Origin: Prolixibacteraceae bacterium
Lineage (GTDB): Bacteria; Bacteroidota; Bacteroidia; Bacteroidales; Prolixibacteraceae
Direction of reading: 5' to 3'
DNA length: 34,764 bases
Assembly (NCBI GenBank): GCA_016930735.1
Contig: JAFGGF010000261.1
Span: forward strand, 1-34,764
This document shows, in pieces, positions 23,785 through 31,984 of this stretch (its first letter is position 1; each line of letters begins with the position of its first letter). The notes beneath the pieces were generated by a model, which was not told the origin of the DNA, made no database searches, and worked only from the letters and a program-made list of their open reading frames with translations. A program made the position numbers and the translations under genes.

Positions 23785-25980
23785 CTAATTGAATTTACTA
23801 ATTACAATTTTTCCCTGACCTACCTCTTCTTCAGCAGTCACTTTCCAAAAATATATACCAGAGTTCAGTCCTTTCGTTGAAATACTTTTGTTTGGATATA
23901 ATTTTTCTGATAACACCAACTTCCCGTTAATATCAAATAATCTCACTATGGCAGTTTTTGTAATTTCAGATAAATCAAAAGTGATAAAATTGGTAGCCGG
24001 ATTTGGGTAAACCAATACATTATCTTTTCCCAATTCAATTTCAGGAGTAGAGACAAGCGTGTAATAGTAAGTTTTTCTATTACTTTCAAACCACTCAAAT
24101 TCTACATGATCCCAAAGATATTCGGTGTCAATTAAAGGATATCCAAATTCATCAATATCATAAATATGCTTTCCTGTACCACGCCAGCAATGTCCTTCAT
24201 TATCCCAAATATAAGAACTATACATAGTAAAAAAACGTCCTTCTTCATCATAAACAATTTCTGTTTTTGATCCGCCCAGATAATATGGATTTCCATATGA
24301 ATCCATCTGAATAGATAAAATTTGTCTTCCATTTATATCATAAGCGTGTTCATATTTTCTGTATAAAATAAGCGAATCAACTTCGCTGTTATAATTATAG
24401 GTTGCGTCCAATATATAATTTCCATATTCATCAAATGCATATTCCTTTTTAGTAATATTAATCCAATCTTGTTTTCCACTGTTCCAGTTTGATTCCACAT
24501 ATAAAATATTTCTGTTCTGATTATCATACTCGTATTCATACATTTTATAATATGCCCAGTCATTTTGATTATTATTCCAATTCATATCCAGCTTCTGTGT
24601 AATTTTTCCTGAGCCGTTGTAAACGTATTCCGATTTAGATCTATCTGAATTAAATGCCCAATCTTTGGCTTCAACATCCCATTTATAAACTGATGAAAGA
24701 ATTCTATTTCCAAAATCATCAAATGAATAAACCTCTTTATTTGATCCAATCCATTGGTTTGATTCCCCATCCCAGATAAAATCAGCCTTATATAATTTTT
24801 CCCCATCTACATTGTAAGCTTCTTCGGTTTTTGATATTCCAATCCAAATATTTTGGCTCATATCCCAGATATATGCTGCATTTAATATTCTGTTCTGATT
24901 TTCATCAAATTGGTATACACCTTTTTGCTGATAAATCCATTCATTCAAACTGCTGTCCCATTGGCTATCTTCAACTAATATTTTATTGCCATTATCATCA
25001 TATCCATATAAAGTTCTGGCGGTTCCTCGCCAATCAGAAGAGTCTGAATTCCATAAATAATTATGTTGTGAAAGCACGTCTCCTGAATCGTTATAAGTAA
25101 ATTCCTGTTTATAATCAATTATCCATAAAAAATCATCATCATCCCATGAATAATAAAATACTTTTAAGTTATTTCCAATACTATCATTTTCGTAATTTAT
25201 TTTTTTAACTCCTCTTATAGTATCAGTTACGATATCCTGAATATAATCAATATCTGAAATAATGTTTCCGTAATCATCATATTCATATTCAAACCTTCTT
25301 AAGAACTCCCATTTTTTATTTTCTTTATCCCATTCATAAATTGAATGAATATTCAATTGGCTATGGTTGAATGTTTTTATTTCCTTCCTGTAATATGAAA
25401 AAATCCCGGTATAAAAATCCCTTTGATATTGAATATATTCTTCTAATTTTCCGTCAATTAAATACGAATAAAAATATTCAGCCTTTTGAAAATAGGTCAT
25501 ACCGGTATCACTAAGAGAAGAAGATGGATACTCAAGCAAATGTATCAAACTATCATTTGAATCATATTCTTTTATATTAATTGTAAAACTTTTCCATTCA
25601 TTTAAAGTATCATCCCAGATGTTGGCATTGTAATATTCTGTGTTTCCGACTTTTTCAGTTCCGTATTTATACTTAAGGTACCTGGACCAGTCGCCGGTTT
25701 CCCTCTCATAATTATCTACAACAATACTGTCAAGGTTGTGAACAATGTTATTTTCAGTATCATTTAAAAGAAATTGATTTGCATCTGAAAGAATATTAAT
25801 CAGAATTTCTTCAGAAACTGATTCCCTGCCATATAGGGAAGGTATTTGTTTTTTGGTATCTGTAGCCGAAAACTGCTTTTGATTTTTCCCTGATCGGAAT
25901 CCGGACTTAACATCTGAATTTTGACAAAAAGCTGAGAAGAAGATAAAATTTGCAAGAAAAAGAATGCTTAGGTTTTTCAT
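23785..25980 (-). CDS. T9SS-secreted protein with tandem tyrosine/tryptophan repeats
   Basis: A 731-residue protein. The signal peptide is MKNLSILFLANFIFFSAFCQ. From about 165 to 645 there are about a dozen degenerate repeats of roughly 37 residues with the pattern Y-x-YD-x-x-GN-x-I...Y-x-W-(D/N)...W. The last ~75 residues are a type A type IX sorting domain: VYPNPATNFITFDLS, AIVRLFDINGKLV, GLNSGIYFWKV. The protein should cross the outer membrane by T9SS and be surface-anchored or released. The repeats look like a beta-rich adhesive or glycan-binding array. They resemble RHS/YD repeats only superficially, having an added conserved Trp. Confidence 0.85.
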   Translation of the reverse strand: MKNLSILFLANFIFFSAFCQNSDVKSGFRSGKNQKQFSATDTKKQIPSLYGRESVSEEILINILSDANQFLLNDTENNIVHNLDSIVVDNYERETGDWSRYLKYKYGTEKVGNTEYYNANIWDDTLNEWKSFTINIKEYDSNDSLIHLLEYPSSSLSDTGMTYFQKAEYFYSYLIDGKLEEYIQYQRDFYTGIFSYYRKEIKTFNHSQLNIHSIYEWDKENKKWEFLRRFEYEYDDYGNIISDIDYIQDIVTDTIRGVKKINYENDSIGNNLKVFYYSWDDDDFLWIIDYKQEFTYNDSGDVLSQHNYLWNSDSSDWRGTARTLYGYDDNGNKILVEDSQWDSSLNEWIYQQKGVYQFDENQNRILNAAYIWDMSQNIWIGISKTEEAYNVDGEKLYKADFIWDGESNQWIGSNKEVYSFDDFGNRILSSVYKWDVEAKDWAFNSDRSKSEYVYNGSGKITQKLDMNWNNNQNDWAYYKMYEYEYDNQNRNILYVESNWNSGKQDWINITKKEYAFDEYGNYILDATYNYNSEVDSLILYRKYEHAYDINGRQILSIQMDSYGNPYYLGGSKTEIVYDEEGRFFTMYSSYIWDNEGHCWRGTGKHIYDIDEFGYPLIDTEYLWDHVEFEWFESNRKTYYYTLVSTPEIELGKDNVLVYPNPATNFITFDLSEITKTAIVRLFDINGKLVLSEKLYPNKSISTKGLNSGIYFWKVTAEEEVGQGKIVISKFN

Positions 25981-26000
25981 TTTTAAAAATTTGTGGATTA

Positions 26001-26008
26001 CAAAAATA
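26001..26008 (-). promoter_or_regulatory. -7 promoter element of the T9SS-protein gene
   Basis: On the minus strand the bases read TATTTTTG, a match to TAnnTTTG, ending 20 bases before the ATG at 25980. No convincing -33 motif at the usual spacing. Confidence 0.4.
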
Positions 26009-26155
26009 TAATGTCAATGGCAAGTTAATATAATATTTAAAAAAGCCCGTTAAATGAGGCGAATTCATTTCTGTGTTATCCAACACTAAATTTTACAAAT
26101 TTTAAAAATATGATTGATCCGATTTGGATTTTTGAAATAAATAGTTTTAATTTGT

Positions 26156-26169
26156 CGACTGATTAGTCG
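26156..26169. promoter_or_regulatory. TetR operator, copy 1
   Basis: CGACTGATTAGTCG is an inverted repeat (CGACT/AGTCG, four-base spacer) seven bases before the ATG of the TetR gene. An 18-base core (TCGACTGATTAGTCGGTT) recurs at 26758-26775, which argues strongly for autoregulation by the TetR protein. Confidence 0.8.
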
Positions 26170-26176
26170 GTTTAAT

Positions 26177-26740
26177 ATGAAAGATAAAAGAGAACAAATT
26201 CTTGAAACTTCGTTAAAACTTTTTGTGGAAAGGGGATTTCACAACACACCTACTTCGTTGATTGCCAAAGAAGCCGGTGTTGCAACAGGTACGTTGTTCC
26301 ACTATTTTAAAACAAAAGAAGAATTGATCAATAGCCTCTACCTCGAAATCAAGGATGATATGATTGCGGTTCTTGTAAATAAAATCGACACACATGATAC
26401 TATAAAAGCAAAACTAAAGCAGGTCTTTATGAATTCTGTTTTCTGGGCTTTTAACAAACCGTTTCAGCAACTGTTTTTTATGCAATACAGCCATTCGCCG
26501 TATATCGATCAAATCACAAAAGATCAGGGAATGCAACGATTTAGCGGAATTCTGGAGATTATTGAAGACGGCAAAAAAACGGAAATTTTAAAAAATATTT
26601 CAACTGCTTTGCTTTTTGAAATGGCACAGGGTTTTATAAATGGAACCATTAAATATTTCAGGGAAAATCAACAAAAATTAAAGGACCAAACAGAGTTGGA
26701 AAATGCTTTTTCAGCTTTCTGGGATGGAATAAAAGGATAA
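26177..26740 (+). CDS. TetR/AcrR-family transcriptional repressor
   Basis: A 187-residue regulator. The N-terminal helix-turn-helix is classical: REQILETSLKLFVERGFHNTPTSLIAKEAGVATGTLFHYFKTKEELI (5-51). The remaining helices form the ligand-binding and dimer domain, with no sequence clue to the ligand. The ATG at 26177 gives the standard N-terminus. The start follows one operator copy, and the second copy lies between this gene and the two dehydrogenase-like genes. The expected logic is that a small lipophilic or aldehyde-like inducer relieves repression of both. Confidence 0.93.
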   Translation: MKDKREQILETSLKLFVERGFHNTPTSLIAKEAGVATGTLFHYFKTKEELINSLYLEIKDDMIAVLVNKIDTHDTIKAKLKQVFMNSVFWAFNKPFQQLFFMQYSHSPYIDQITKDQGMQRFSGILEIIEDGKKTEILKNISTALLFEMAQGFINGTIKYFRENQQKLKDQTELENAFSAFWDGIKG

Positions 26741-26758
26741 AAAATTTAAAATTAAGTT

Positions 26759-26772
26759 CGACTGATTAGTCG
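26759..26772. promoter_or_regulatory. TetR operator, copy 2
   Basis: A second exact CGACTGATTAGTCG, 19 bases after the TetR stop codon and 115 bases before the dehydrogenase gene. Its placement indicates that the downstream genes have their own TetR-controlled promoter in the 148-base gap. Confidence 0.8.
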
Positions 26773-26887
26773 GTTAAAAACAACAGCTATGAAACGACCA
26801 TGATAAAAATCTTTACACAAAAAAGCATGATTATAATTATCATGGGAGTTCCATCTGTTACTTTAAAAAATATACAATTATAAACAG

Positions 26888-27946
26888 ATGAAAACAATTG
26901 ACAAAACAAAACCGGTACTTGTTACCGGAGCAACAGGCTACCTGGCTTCCTGGGTAGTAAAACAACTCCTTGATGACGGTTTAACTGTTCATGGAACAGT
27001 CAGGGATAAAACAAAAACAGAAAAATTTGAACATTTACTGAATGCAGAAAAACAACCAAAAGGAAAATTAATAATTTTTGAAGCTGACCTGCTTGAGCCC
27101 GGCTCATTTGAACCTGCAATGCAGAACTGTGAATTGGTAATCCATACCGCCTCGCCTTTTCAGATTTCGGGGATTAAAGATGCCCAAAAAGAATTGATTG
27201 AACCAGCCTTACAAGGAACAAAAAATGTTCTTGACTCAGTCAATAATACTGCATCGGTAAAACGTGTTGTACTCACTTCATCGATGGTGGCAATTTATGG
27301 AGATGCCTGCGATATTCTTACTACTGAAGATGGCGTTTTTACTGAAAATCACTGGAACAAAACAAGTTCTGTAACCCATCAGCCTTACCCGTATTCAAAA
27401 ACACTTGCCGAAAAAGAAGCATGGAAAATGGCAGGTGAACAGGACCGGTGGGATTTGAATGTGATCAATCCGGGATTTATTCTTGGCCCTTCGCTATCAA
27501 AGCGCACCGATTCAACGAGTATCAACCTGATCCTTCAGTTAACCTCCGGGAAGTTTAAAACAGGCGTCCCGGCGGGTGCACATGGCAATGTTGATGTGCG
27601 TGATGTAGCCAAAGCTCACATCTTAGCTGGATTCACTTCCACTGCCAGTGGACGACATATTACAGCTGCCCATGAAGCTGATTTCCTTGAAATGGCAAAC
27701 ATCATCAGAAAAAAATATCCTTCCTTGCCTTTGCCAAAAGGATATGTCCCGAAATGGTTGTTTAAACTGATTGCACCTGCAATTGGTTTTACCCGTAAAT
27801 ATGTAAAAAACAATGTTGGGTACGATGTGAAATTTGACAACTCGTATATTAAAAAGGATCTGGGAATTGAATTTATTCCATTTGAAAAAACAATCATCGA
27901 TTTTGTTGACCAATTAATTAAAGACGGCTTAATTAAGATAAAATGA
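26888..27946 (+). CDS. NAD(P)-dependent aldehyde/dihydroflavonol-reductase-like extended SDR
   Basis: A 352-residue extended short-chain dehydrogenase. The nucleotide-binding loop is VLVTGATGYLASWVVKQLL (11-29). LVIHTASPF (about 83) is the conserved strand, VVLTSSMVAIYG (about 126) carries the catalytic Ser, and YPYSKTLAEKEAW holds the YxxxK pair. VINPGFILGPSL follows as expected. The nearest described relatives are dihydroflavonol 4-reductase/cinnamoyl-CoA reductase and bacterial aldehyde reductases. Control by the TetR operator suggests detoxification of a carbonyl compound. Its stop overlaps the next start by four bases (ATGA). Confidence 0.88.
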   Translation: MKTIDKTKPVLVTGATGYLASWVVKQLLDDGLTVHGTVRDKTKTEKFEHLLNAEKQPKGKLIIFEADLLEPGSFEPAMQNCELVIHTASPFQISGIKDAQKELIEPALQGTKNVLDSVNNTASVKRVVLTSSMVAIYGDACDILTTEDGVFTENHWNKTSSVTHQPYPYSKTLAEKEAWKMAGEQDRWDLNVINPGFILGPSLSKRTDSTSINLILQLTSGKFKTGVPAGAHGNVDVRDVAKAHILAGFTSTASGRHITAAHEADFLEMANIIRKKYPSLPLPKGYVPKWLFKLIAPAIGFTRKYVKNNVGYDVKFDNSYIKKDLGIEFIPFEKTIIDFVDQLIKDGLIKIK

Positions 27947-28599
27947 AACTATCAGCAAATGTAATTGGAGCTACCGGACTGGTTGGAAGGCAACTTGTCC
28001 GGCTCCTGCTTGAAAATGAAAATTTTGAAAAAGTCCGGATTTTTGTCCGCCGCGATTCCGGCATTATCCATCCAAATCTGGAACAGCAAATTGTCGATTT
28101 CAGGAAAGCCGAAACCTGGAAAAAACTCCTGATTGGCGATGCGCTTTTTTCAGCACTTGGAACAACCTTAAAACAAGCAGGCAGCAAAGAAAAAGAATAC
28201 GAAGTGGATTTCACATATAACCTGAATTTTGCGAAAGTTGCCAAAGAAAACGGAATTACAAATTATGTACTTGTTTCATCTGTTGGTGCCAATTCAAAAT
28301 CGAAAATATTCTATACAAGGATGAAAGGTGAATTAGATGATGCTGTGTCGGAACTGGGCTTTGAAAACCTTGTAATACTGCGGCCTTCTTCACTATCTGG
28401 AAAACGCGAAAAAAAAAGGTGGGCTGAAATCATTTCCCTTCCTGTTGCACATTTCCTGACAAAATTTATTTTCAGGAAATACCGCCCAATTCAGGATATA
28501 ACTGTTGCTGAAGCTATGATTAATGGTGTAATGATTCCGGATACTGAAAAAACGATCTGGAATGCAGATGAAGTTTTTCAATTGGCTCAAAAAAAATAG
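27943..28599 (+). CDS. Atypical SDR (HTATIP2/a5-like) NAD(P)-binding protein
   Basis: A 218-residue Rossmann-fold protein. VIGATGLVGRQLVRLLLENENF (7-28) binds NAD(P); LFSALGTTLKQAGSKEKEYEVD and YVLVSSVGANSKSKIFYTRMKGELD (about 105-130) are characteristic of the oxidoreductase HTATIP2-like group. The S...Y...K arrangement is partly retained (SSVGA, FYTRMK). It is translationally coupled to the preceding dehydrogenase gene and shares the TetR-controlled transcript. Substrate unknown. Confidence 0.83.
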   Translation: MKLSANVIGATGLVGRQLVRLLLENENFEKVRIFVRRDSGIIHPNLEQQIVDFRKAETWKKLLIGDALFSALGTTLKQAGSKEKEYEVDFTYNLNFAKVAKENGITNYVLVSSVGANSKSKIFYTRMKGELDDAVSELGFENLVILRPSSLSGKREKKRWAEIISLPVAHFLTKFIFRKYRPIQDITVAEAMINGVMIPDTEKTIWNADEVFQLAQKK

Positions 28600-28714
28600 A
28601 ACACTGATAGCACAGATTATAAGGATCATAACGGTTCAATTTGGACCAAACCAACTTAAATATGTAAAATTCAGTTTTCTATAATATTTTATAAACCAAA
28701 GCCGGTATTAAATG

Positions 28715-28737
28715 TTTTATTTCAAAACGAAATAAAA
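28715..28737 (+). promoter_or_regulatory. Inverted repeat abutting a start codon
   Basis: TTTTATTTC (28715-28723) and GAAATAAAA (28729-28737) can pair around a five-base loop, and the last A is the first base of the next gene's ATG. Folding would cover the ribosome-binding region. The stem is AT-rich and weak. Confidence 0.3.
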
Positions 28738-29177
28738 TGAACACAGCACTTTTACACATTCACAATATCCTTCGCTGGCTGGTCCTTGTTACTGCGGCTT
28801 TTGCAATAATTAGAGGTTTTATTGGCTGGTTTGGCAATAAAAAATGGACAAAAACAGATAATTTTTCGGGATTATTATTTACAATTATTATTGACTTACA
28901 ATTGCTTGCCGGGATTGTGCTTTATGCTTTTTACAGTCCGTTGGTAAAACTGGCATTTAACGATTTCGGTGCAGCCATGAAAAACGAAACATTAAGGTTT
29001 TTTGCGGTAGAACACATTTTAATGATGGTTATAGCAACTGTTGTAATTCATATCGGCAGGTCGAAATCGAAAAAGTCTAAAACACCGGTTAAGCAACATC
29101 GCAGCGCCACCATTTTTTATACGATTGGGATAATACTGATTTTGGCAGCTATCCCCTGGGATCGAGCTTTAATCTAA
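28737..29177 (+). CDS. Four-helix membrane protein, possibly cytochrome b-like
   Basis: A 146-residue protein with four hydrophobic helices (about 12-30, 45-66, 88-107 and 124-140). It carries conserved-looking histidines H7 and H9 (LLHIHNILRW), one in the third helix (VEHILMMV) and another near its end (VVIHIGRSK). Such paired helix-edge histidines could ligate heme, and similar proteins are often annotated as cytochrome B in Bacteroidota, but no experiment known to me supports this. It lies 137 bases after the dehydrogenase genes and may or may not share their transcript. Confidence 0.65.
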   Translation: MNTALLHIHNILRWLVLVTAAFAIIRGFIGWFGNKKWTKTDNFSGLLFTIIIDLQLLAGIVLYAFYSPLVKLAFNDFGAAMKNETLRFFAVEHILMMVIATVVIHIGRSKSKKSKTPVKQHRSATIFYTIGIILILAAIPWDRALI

Positions 29178-29191
29178 CATTTTTATTTCCT

Positions 29192-29274
29192 TGTCATGGT
29201 GAGCCTGTCGAACCATGAATCAATGAATCATCCGTCCCTGCCTGGCGGCAGACAGGGACAGGCTCAGGATGACA
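29192..29274. repeat. GTCATGGTGAGCCTGTC-type palindromic intergenic repeat
   Basis: The outer arms TGTCATGGTGAGCCTGTC (29192-29209) and GACAGGCTCAGGATGACA (29257-29274) are complementary at 16 of 18 positions. An inner hairpin pairs GTCCCTGCCTG (29234-29244) with CAGACAGGGAC (29249-29259). This GC-rich nested palindrome stands out from its AT-rich surroundings and belongs to a repeat type widely seen between genes. Located between convergent genes, it may also terminate transcription. Confidence 0.7.
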
Positions 29275-29288
29275 CATTATTAAGTTAT

Positions 29289-31763
29289 CTATTCTTTTAA
29301 TAGCTGATTCGCTGCAAGCACCAGGAACATAAAATTTGTTGCTCCACCACCCATCACATATTCGGTTTGTTGCCAGAAAAACGGCCATTCTTTTAATTCC
29401 GGAAAATCGGGTCGGATGATACCTGTTCCTGAAACTACCCCTCCGGGAATAAATGAACGGTCGGCACGGTTTACACCATAAGCCTCGGTTATTGAACGTG
29501 ACCCTACACCTGAAGCAAATGATGAAGTATTTTCCCCCGGATGATTTCCCAGAACAAAATTCAGGGCATTCAGCATAACTTCTTTATCAAATAATTCAGG
29601 GAAGGCTTTATGCAAAAAATACTGCCTCATCCCGAATTCCTGAATATTCCAGCCATCGCCCCATATTTTAATAGTATATGGCACACCAAAAGGATTCTGT
29701 TTTCTTTGATCCCCTATTTGTTCGCTGAGTTGTTTAAATCCTTCCAAAGCAGCAGCCTTAAATTCATCATCTTTACACTTGTCGAAAATACGTGCTAAGG
29801 CAGAAGCAGAACGACTGACACTCCTTCCAATATTGTCTTTAAATCCCAGTATATCTTTTTGATATCTCTCGTCGTTTGTGGTTATCAGTAATTCAGCAGC
29901 TGCATCAATTTTTGCAGAAGCACCAAAGCGGTTTTCCTGTTTATCGGCATCGTATAACCAGATAGCAATTTTCAGGCAGCGTTCTGCTAATTCGTCATTG
30001 TAGCCTTTTAACACACGTGAAGCTGCTGCCAAAGCTTTTACAGAACCATAAATCCTGCCTGAATTTTCCTGTGTAAATACCCAGCGGTCATCATGGATAC
30101 CTGATTCAGTCCCGGTTTTTTCATTTTTCCCAAGTTCAGGATTATATTTTAAATTGTCAGTCATTGAGGAAGCATCTCCCAGCAAAACATACTGCCTCAG
30201 GCTGTTGCAGATAATTCCGCGAAAATTCAAACCGGCATTTTCATATCCTCCTAAAATGGCAAGTACTCCGTGTTCAATTTGTTGAAGTGCATCAGGTTTT
30301 CCATCAGGCAAATGTATTTCCACCAAATGATTTTCCTGATCGATCGTAGTCTGATCCCAATCAATTCCGAATTCTTCATAAGCCATAGCCAACGTCCATA
30401 CAGTCCCGGCTTGCGATTCAACTCTGAGGTCGTAATCACCGGCATCATGCCAGCCCCCAATATTTAATCCAGGAACCTGGTCCAATGGATCATAATCATT
30501 TAAGGTTGAAGCTCCCTGAATATATCCATCGAAATGATTGGTATCAACCGGTGCCATTAAAGCGTCGTCCATGTGGCAGAGGTCATGCCAGACCCTATAT
30601 CCCTCATTTATTCTCATGTGGCACATCTGAACCGGAAGGAAATATTCCAGTGTTGGTTGCCAAACATGGCGTTCGTAGACATTATCATCAATTTTAAATG
30701 GTTCGGTAAAATAATCACCATATTTAACCTGATAAATCCCGGGTTTCTGAATATCTGAAAAATCGATTTGATAATAATTAAAGCGTAAATATTTGCCCCA
30801 CAATTCAGGCTGACCTTTTTTAACAACTTCCTTTCCCCCGTTTTCTGACATCCTTAGGATTTCTACCTGAAGAATATTATTTTCAGATTTATCCAATTCA
30901 ACTGTGGCTGTTTTATCCTGATTTGTATGATATCCAACCTGGCTTACATGAATTACCGGATTTTGTTTAAACCCTTCTACAATATTGGGTTTAATAATCC
31001 ATTCAATTGCTCCTTTTGTAGCACCTGCCGGCACTTCAGAACGTACAACAAACCAGCCATTATTATGGTAAAACCGGCCATCCAGAAGTTGAAGCTCCTC
31101 TTTTTCACTTTTTATAACCATGGTTAATTCTGGTACATCAGGAGCAATAGTTAATTGTTTGCCTGATGCTATCGGAAATGCCTGCCAGTTTCCATCAGCA
31201 TCTTTTTGCATGGGCCCATTTGCCTGCAGTGGAAATATTCCCGATTCATCATCCATGTACCAGGATTTTCCAAAAAATAATCCGGGAAATAGTTCGAGGT
31301 TAAAACCGACTTTCCCTATCCATTCTTCAGGAAGTGGTTGTTCCAGGTCAACAATTATCCGAAAATTTTTCCCTTCACCAAAAACACGCACATTATAACT
31401 GAAATCCAGGTCGGGATAATATATTGGATTAAAGCCTTTGGCATTTTTACTTTCATCGGGGAAAGAAAGAGGCACACTTATTTCGTTGGTTTCAGGAAAG
31501 ACTTCCCTCTTGCCTACTTTTGGAATTGGCTGCCATTGACCGGGAGTTGGCTCAAGGCGGATATCGCCGTTGGTTGCTACCCGTGTTCCGTTCTGAATAA
31601 TTCCTACAGCTCCCTGATGCCCTTCGGGATAAATATCGTAAAATACCATCACATTCAACCCAGGCATTTCAAAATACTCATCCTCATTGATTTTTAATTC
31701 CTGTGATTTGGCTGTTAAAAAAACTGAAAGAATCAGCGCGAAAGAAAAAAATATCTTTTTCAT
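29289..31763 (-). CDS. GH9-family glycoside hydrolase, exported
   Basis: An 824-residue protein with a signal peptide (MKKIFFSFALILSVFLTAKS). Residues about 21-260 form an N-terminal beta-rich region. About 268-357 is a CelD-type Ig-like module (NPVIHVSQVGYHTNQDKTA ... FTEPFKI). About 362-822 is the (alpha/alpha)6 GH9 barrel. Catalytic landmarks are GGWHDAGDYDL, with D440 and D443 as nucleophile/base pair, FVLGNHPGENTSSFASGVGSRS, and QTEYVMGGGATNFMF with E801 as likely acid. Inverting hydrolysis of a beta-glucan-like polymer is expected, but exact specificity is open. A TATATTTG promoter element precedes it. Confidence 0.9.
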   Translation of the reverse strand: MKKIFFSFALILSVFLTAKSQELKINEDEYFEMPGLNVMVFYDIYPEGHQGAVGIIQNGTRVATNGDIRLEPTPGQWQPIPKVGKREVFPETNEISVPLSFPDESKNAKGFNPIYYPDLDFSYNVRVFGEGKNFRIIVDLEQPLPEEWIGKVGFNLELFPGLFFGKSWYMDDESGIFPLQANGPMQKDADGNWQAFPIASGKQLTIAPDVPELTMVIKSEKEELQLLDGRFYHNNGWFVVRSEVPAGATKGAIEWIIKPNIVEGFKQNPVIHVSQVGYHTNQDKTATVELDKSENNILQVEILRMSENGGKEVVKKGQPELWGKYLRFNYYQIDFSDIQKPGIYQVKYGDYFTEPFKIDDNVYERHVWQPTLEYFLPVQMCHMRINEGYRVWHDLCHMDDALMAPVDTNHFDGYIQGASTLNDYDPLDQVPGLNIGGWHDAGDYDLRVESQAGTVWTLAMAYEEFGIDWDQTTIDQENHLVEIHLPDGKPDALQQIEHGVLAILGGYENAGLNFRGIICNSLRQYVLLGDASSMTDNLKYNPELGKNEKTGTESGIHDDRWVFTQENSGRIYGSVKALAAASRVLKGYNDELAERCLKIAIWLYDADKQENRFGASAKIDAAAELLITTNDERYQKDILGFKDNIGRSVSRSASALARIFDKCKDDEFKAAALEGFKQLSEQIGDQRKQNPFGVPYTIKIWGDGWNIQEFGMRQYFLHKAFPELFDKEVMLNALNFVLGNHPGENTSSFASGVGSRSITEAYGVNRADRSFIPGGVVSGTGIIRPDFPELKEWPFFWQQTEYVMGGGATNFMFLVLAANQLLKE

Positions 31764-31784
31764 GTTTACCTGGTTTAGTTTTTA

Positions 31785-31792
31785 CAAATATA
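31785..31792 (-). promoter_or_regulatory. -7 promoter element of the GH9 gene
   Basis: On the minus strand TATATTTG matches TAnnTTTG, 21 bases before the ATG at 31763. No obvious -33 motif at the expected distance. Confidence 0.5.
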
Positions 31793-31821
31793 GAAATTCA
31801 ATTTTGATTGCATTCTTTAGT

Positions 31822-31904
31822 CCGTCCCTTAAAAGGGACGGCAAAGGATATTTTACGACACCTGATCAATCAGCCTATCCTTTGCCGTTGGTTTTAACCA
31901 ACGG
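31822..31904. repeat. Three-hairpin REP-like element, copy 1
   Basis: Hairpin A is CCGTCCCTTAAAAGGGACGG (31822-31841). Hairpin B pairs GGCAAAGGATA (31840-31850) with TATCCTTTGCC (31876-31886). Hairpin C is CCGTTGGTTTTAACCAACGG (31885-31904). The same architecture occurs at 34486-34568. The conserved parts are CCGTCCCTT, GGCAAAGGATA and TATCCTTTGCCGTT; loops and the stem of C vary with compensating changes. This is typical of REP/REPIN-like elements moved by RAYT-type Y1 transposases, none of which is in the window. Confidence 0.8.
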
Positions 31905-31951
31905 AATATCATTTAACAATCCAAATATGCAGAATTTTAATTCATAAAAAT

Positions 31952-31959
31952 TAAATTTG
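31952..31959 (+). promoter_or_regulatory. -7 promoter element of the FAD oxidoreductase/NapHG pair
   Basis: TAAATTTG fits TAnnTTTG, 25 bases before the ATG at 31985, giving a leader of about 20 bases. It lies 47 bases beyond REP-like copy 1. Confidence 0.45.
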
Positions 31960-31984
31960 ACATAACCATATAACCTGATCCGAT

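Noticed and set aside
23785..25980. Periodic pattern considered as a CRISPR array or RHS toxin gene
   Set aside because: The periodicity is at protein level with degenerate DNA; there is no exact repeat/spacer structure and no RHS core or toxin tip. The C-terminus is a T9SS sorting domain.
29194..29388. Minus-strand frame of 64 codons across the palindromic repeat
   Set aside because: Its C-terminal half is the translated GTGAGCCTGTC repeat and the rest overlaps the GH9 gene in another frame.
31687..31947. Plus-strand frame of 86 codons over the first REP-like element
   Set aside because: It is the translation of hairpin DNA and of the antisense of the GH9 signal peptide; no conserved protein features.
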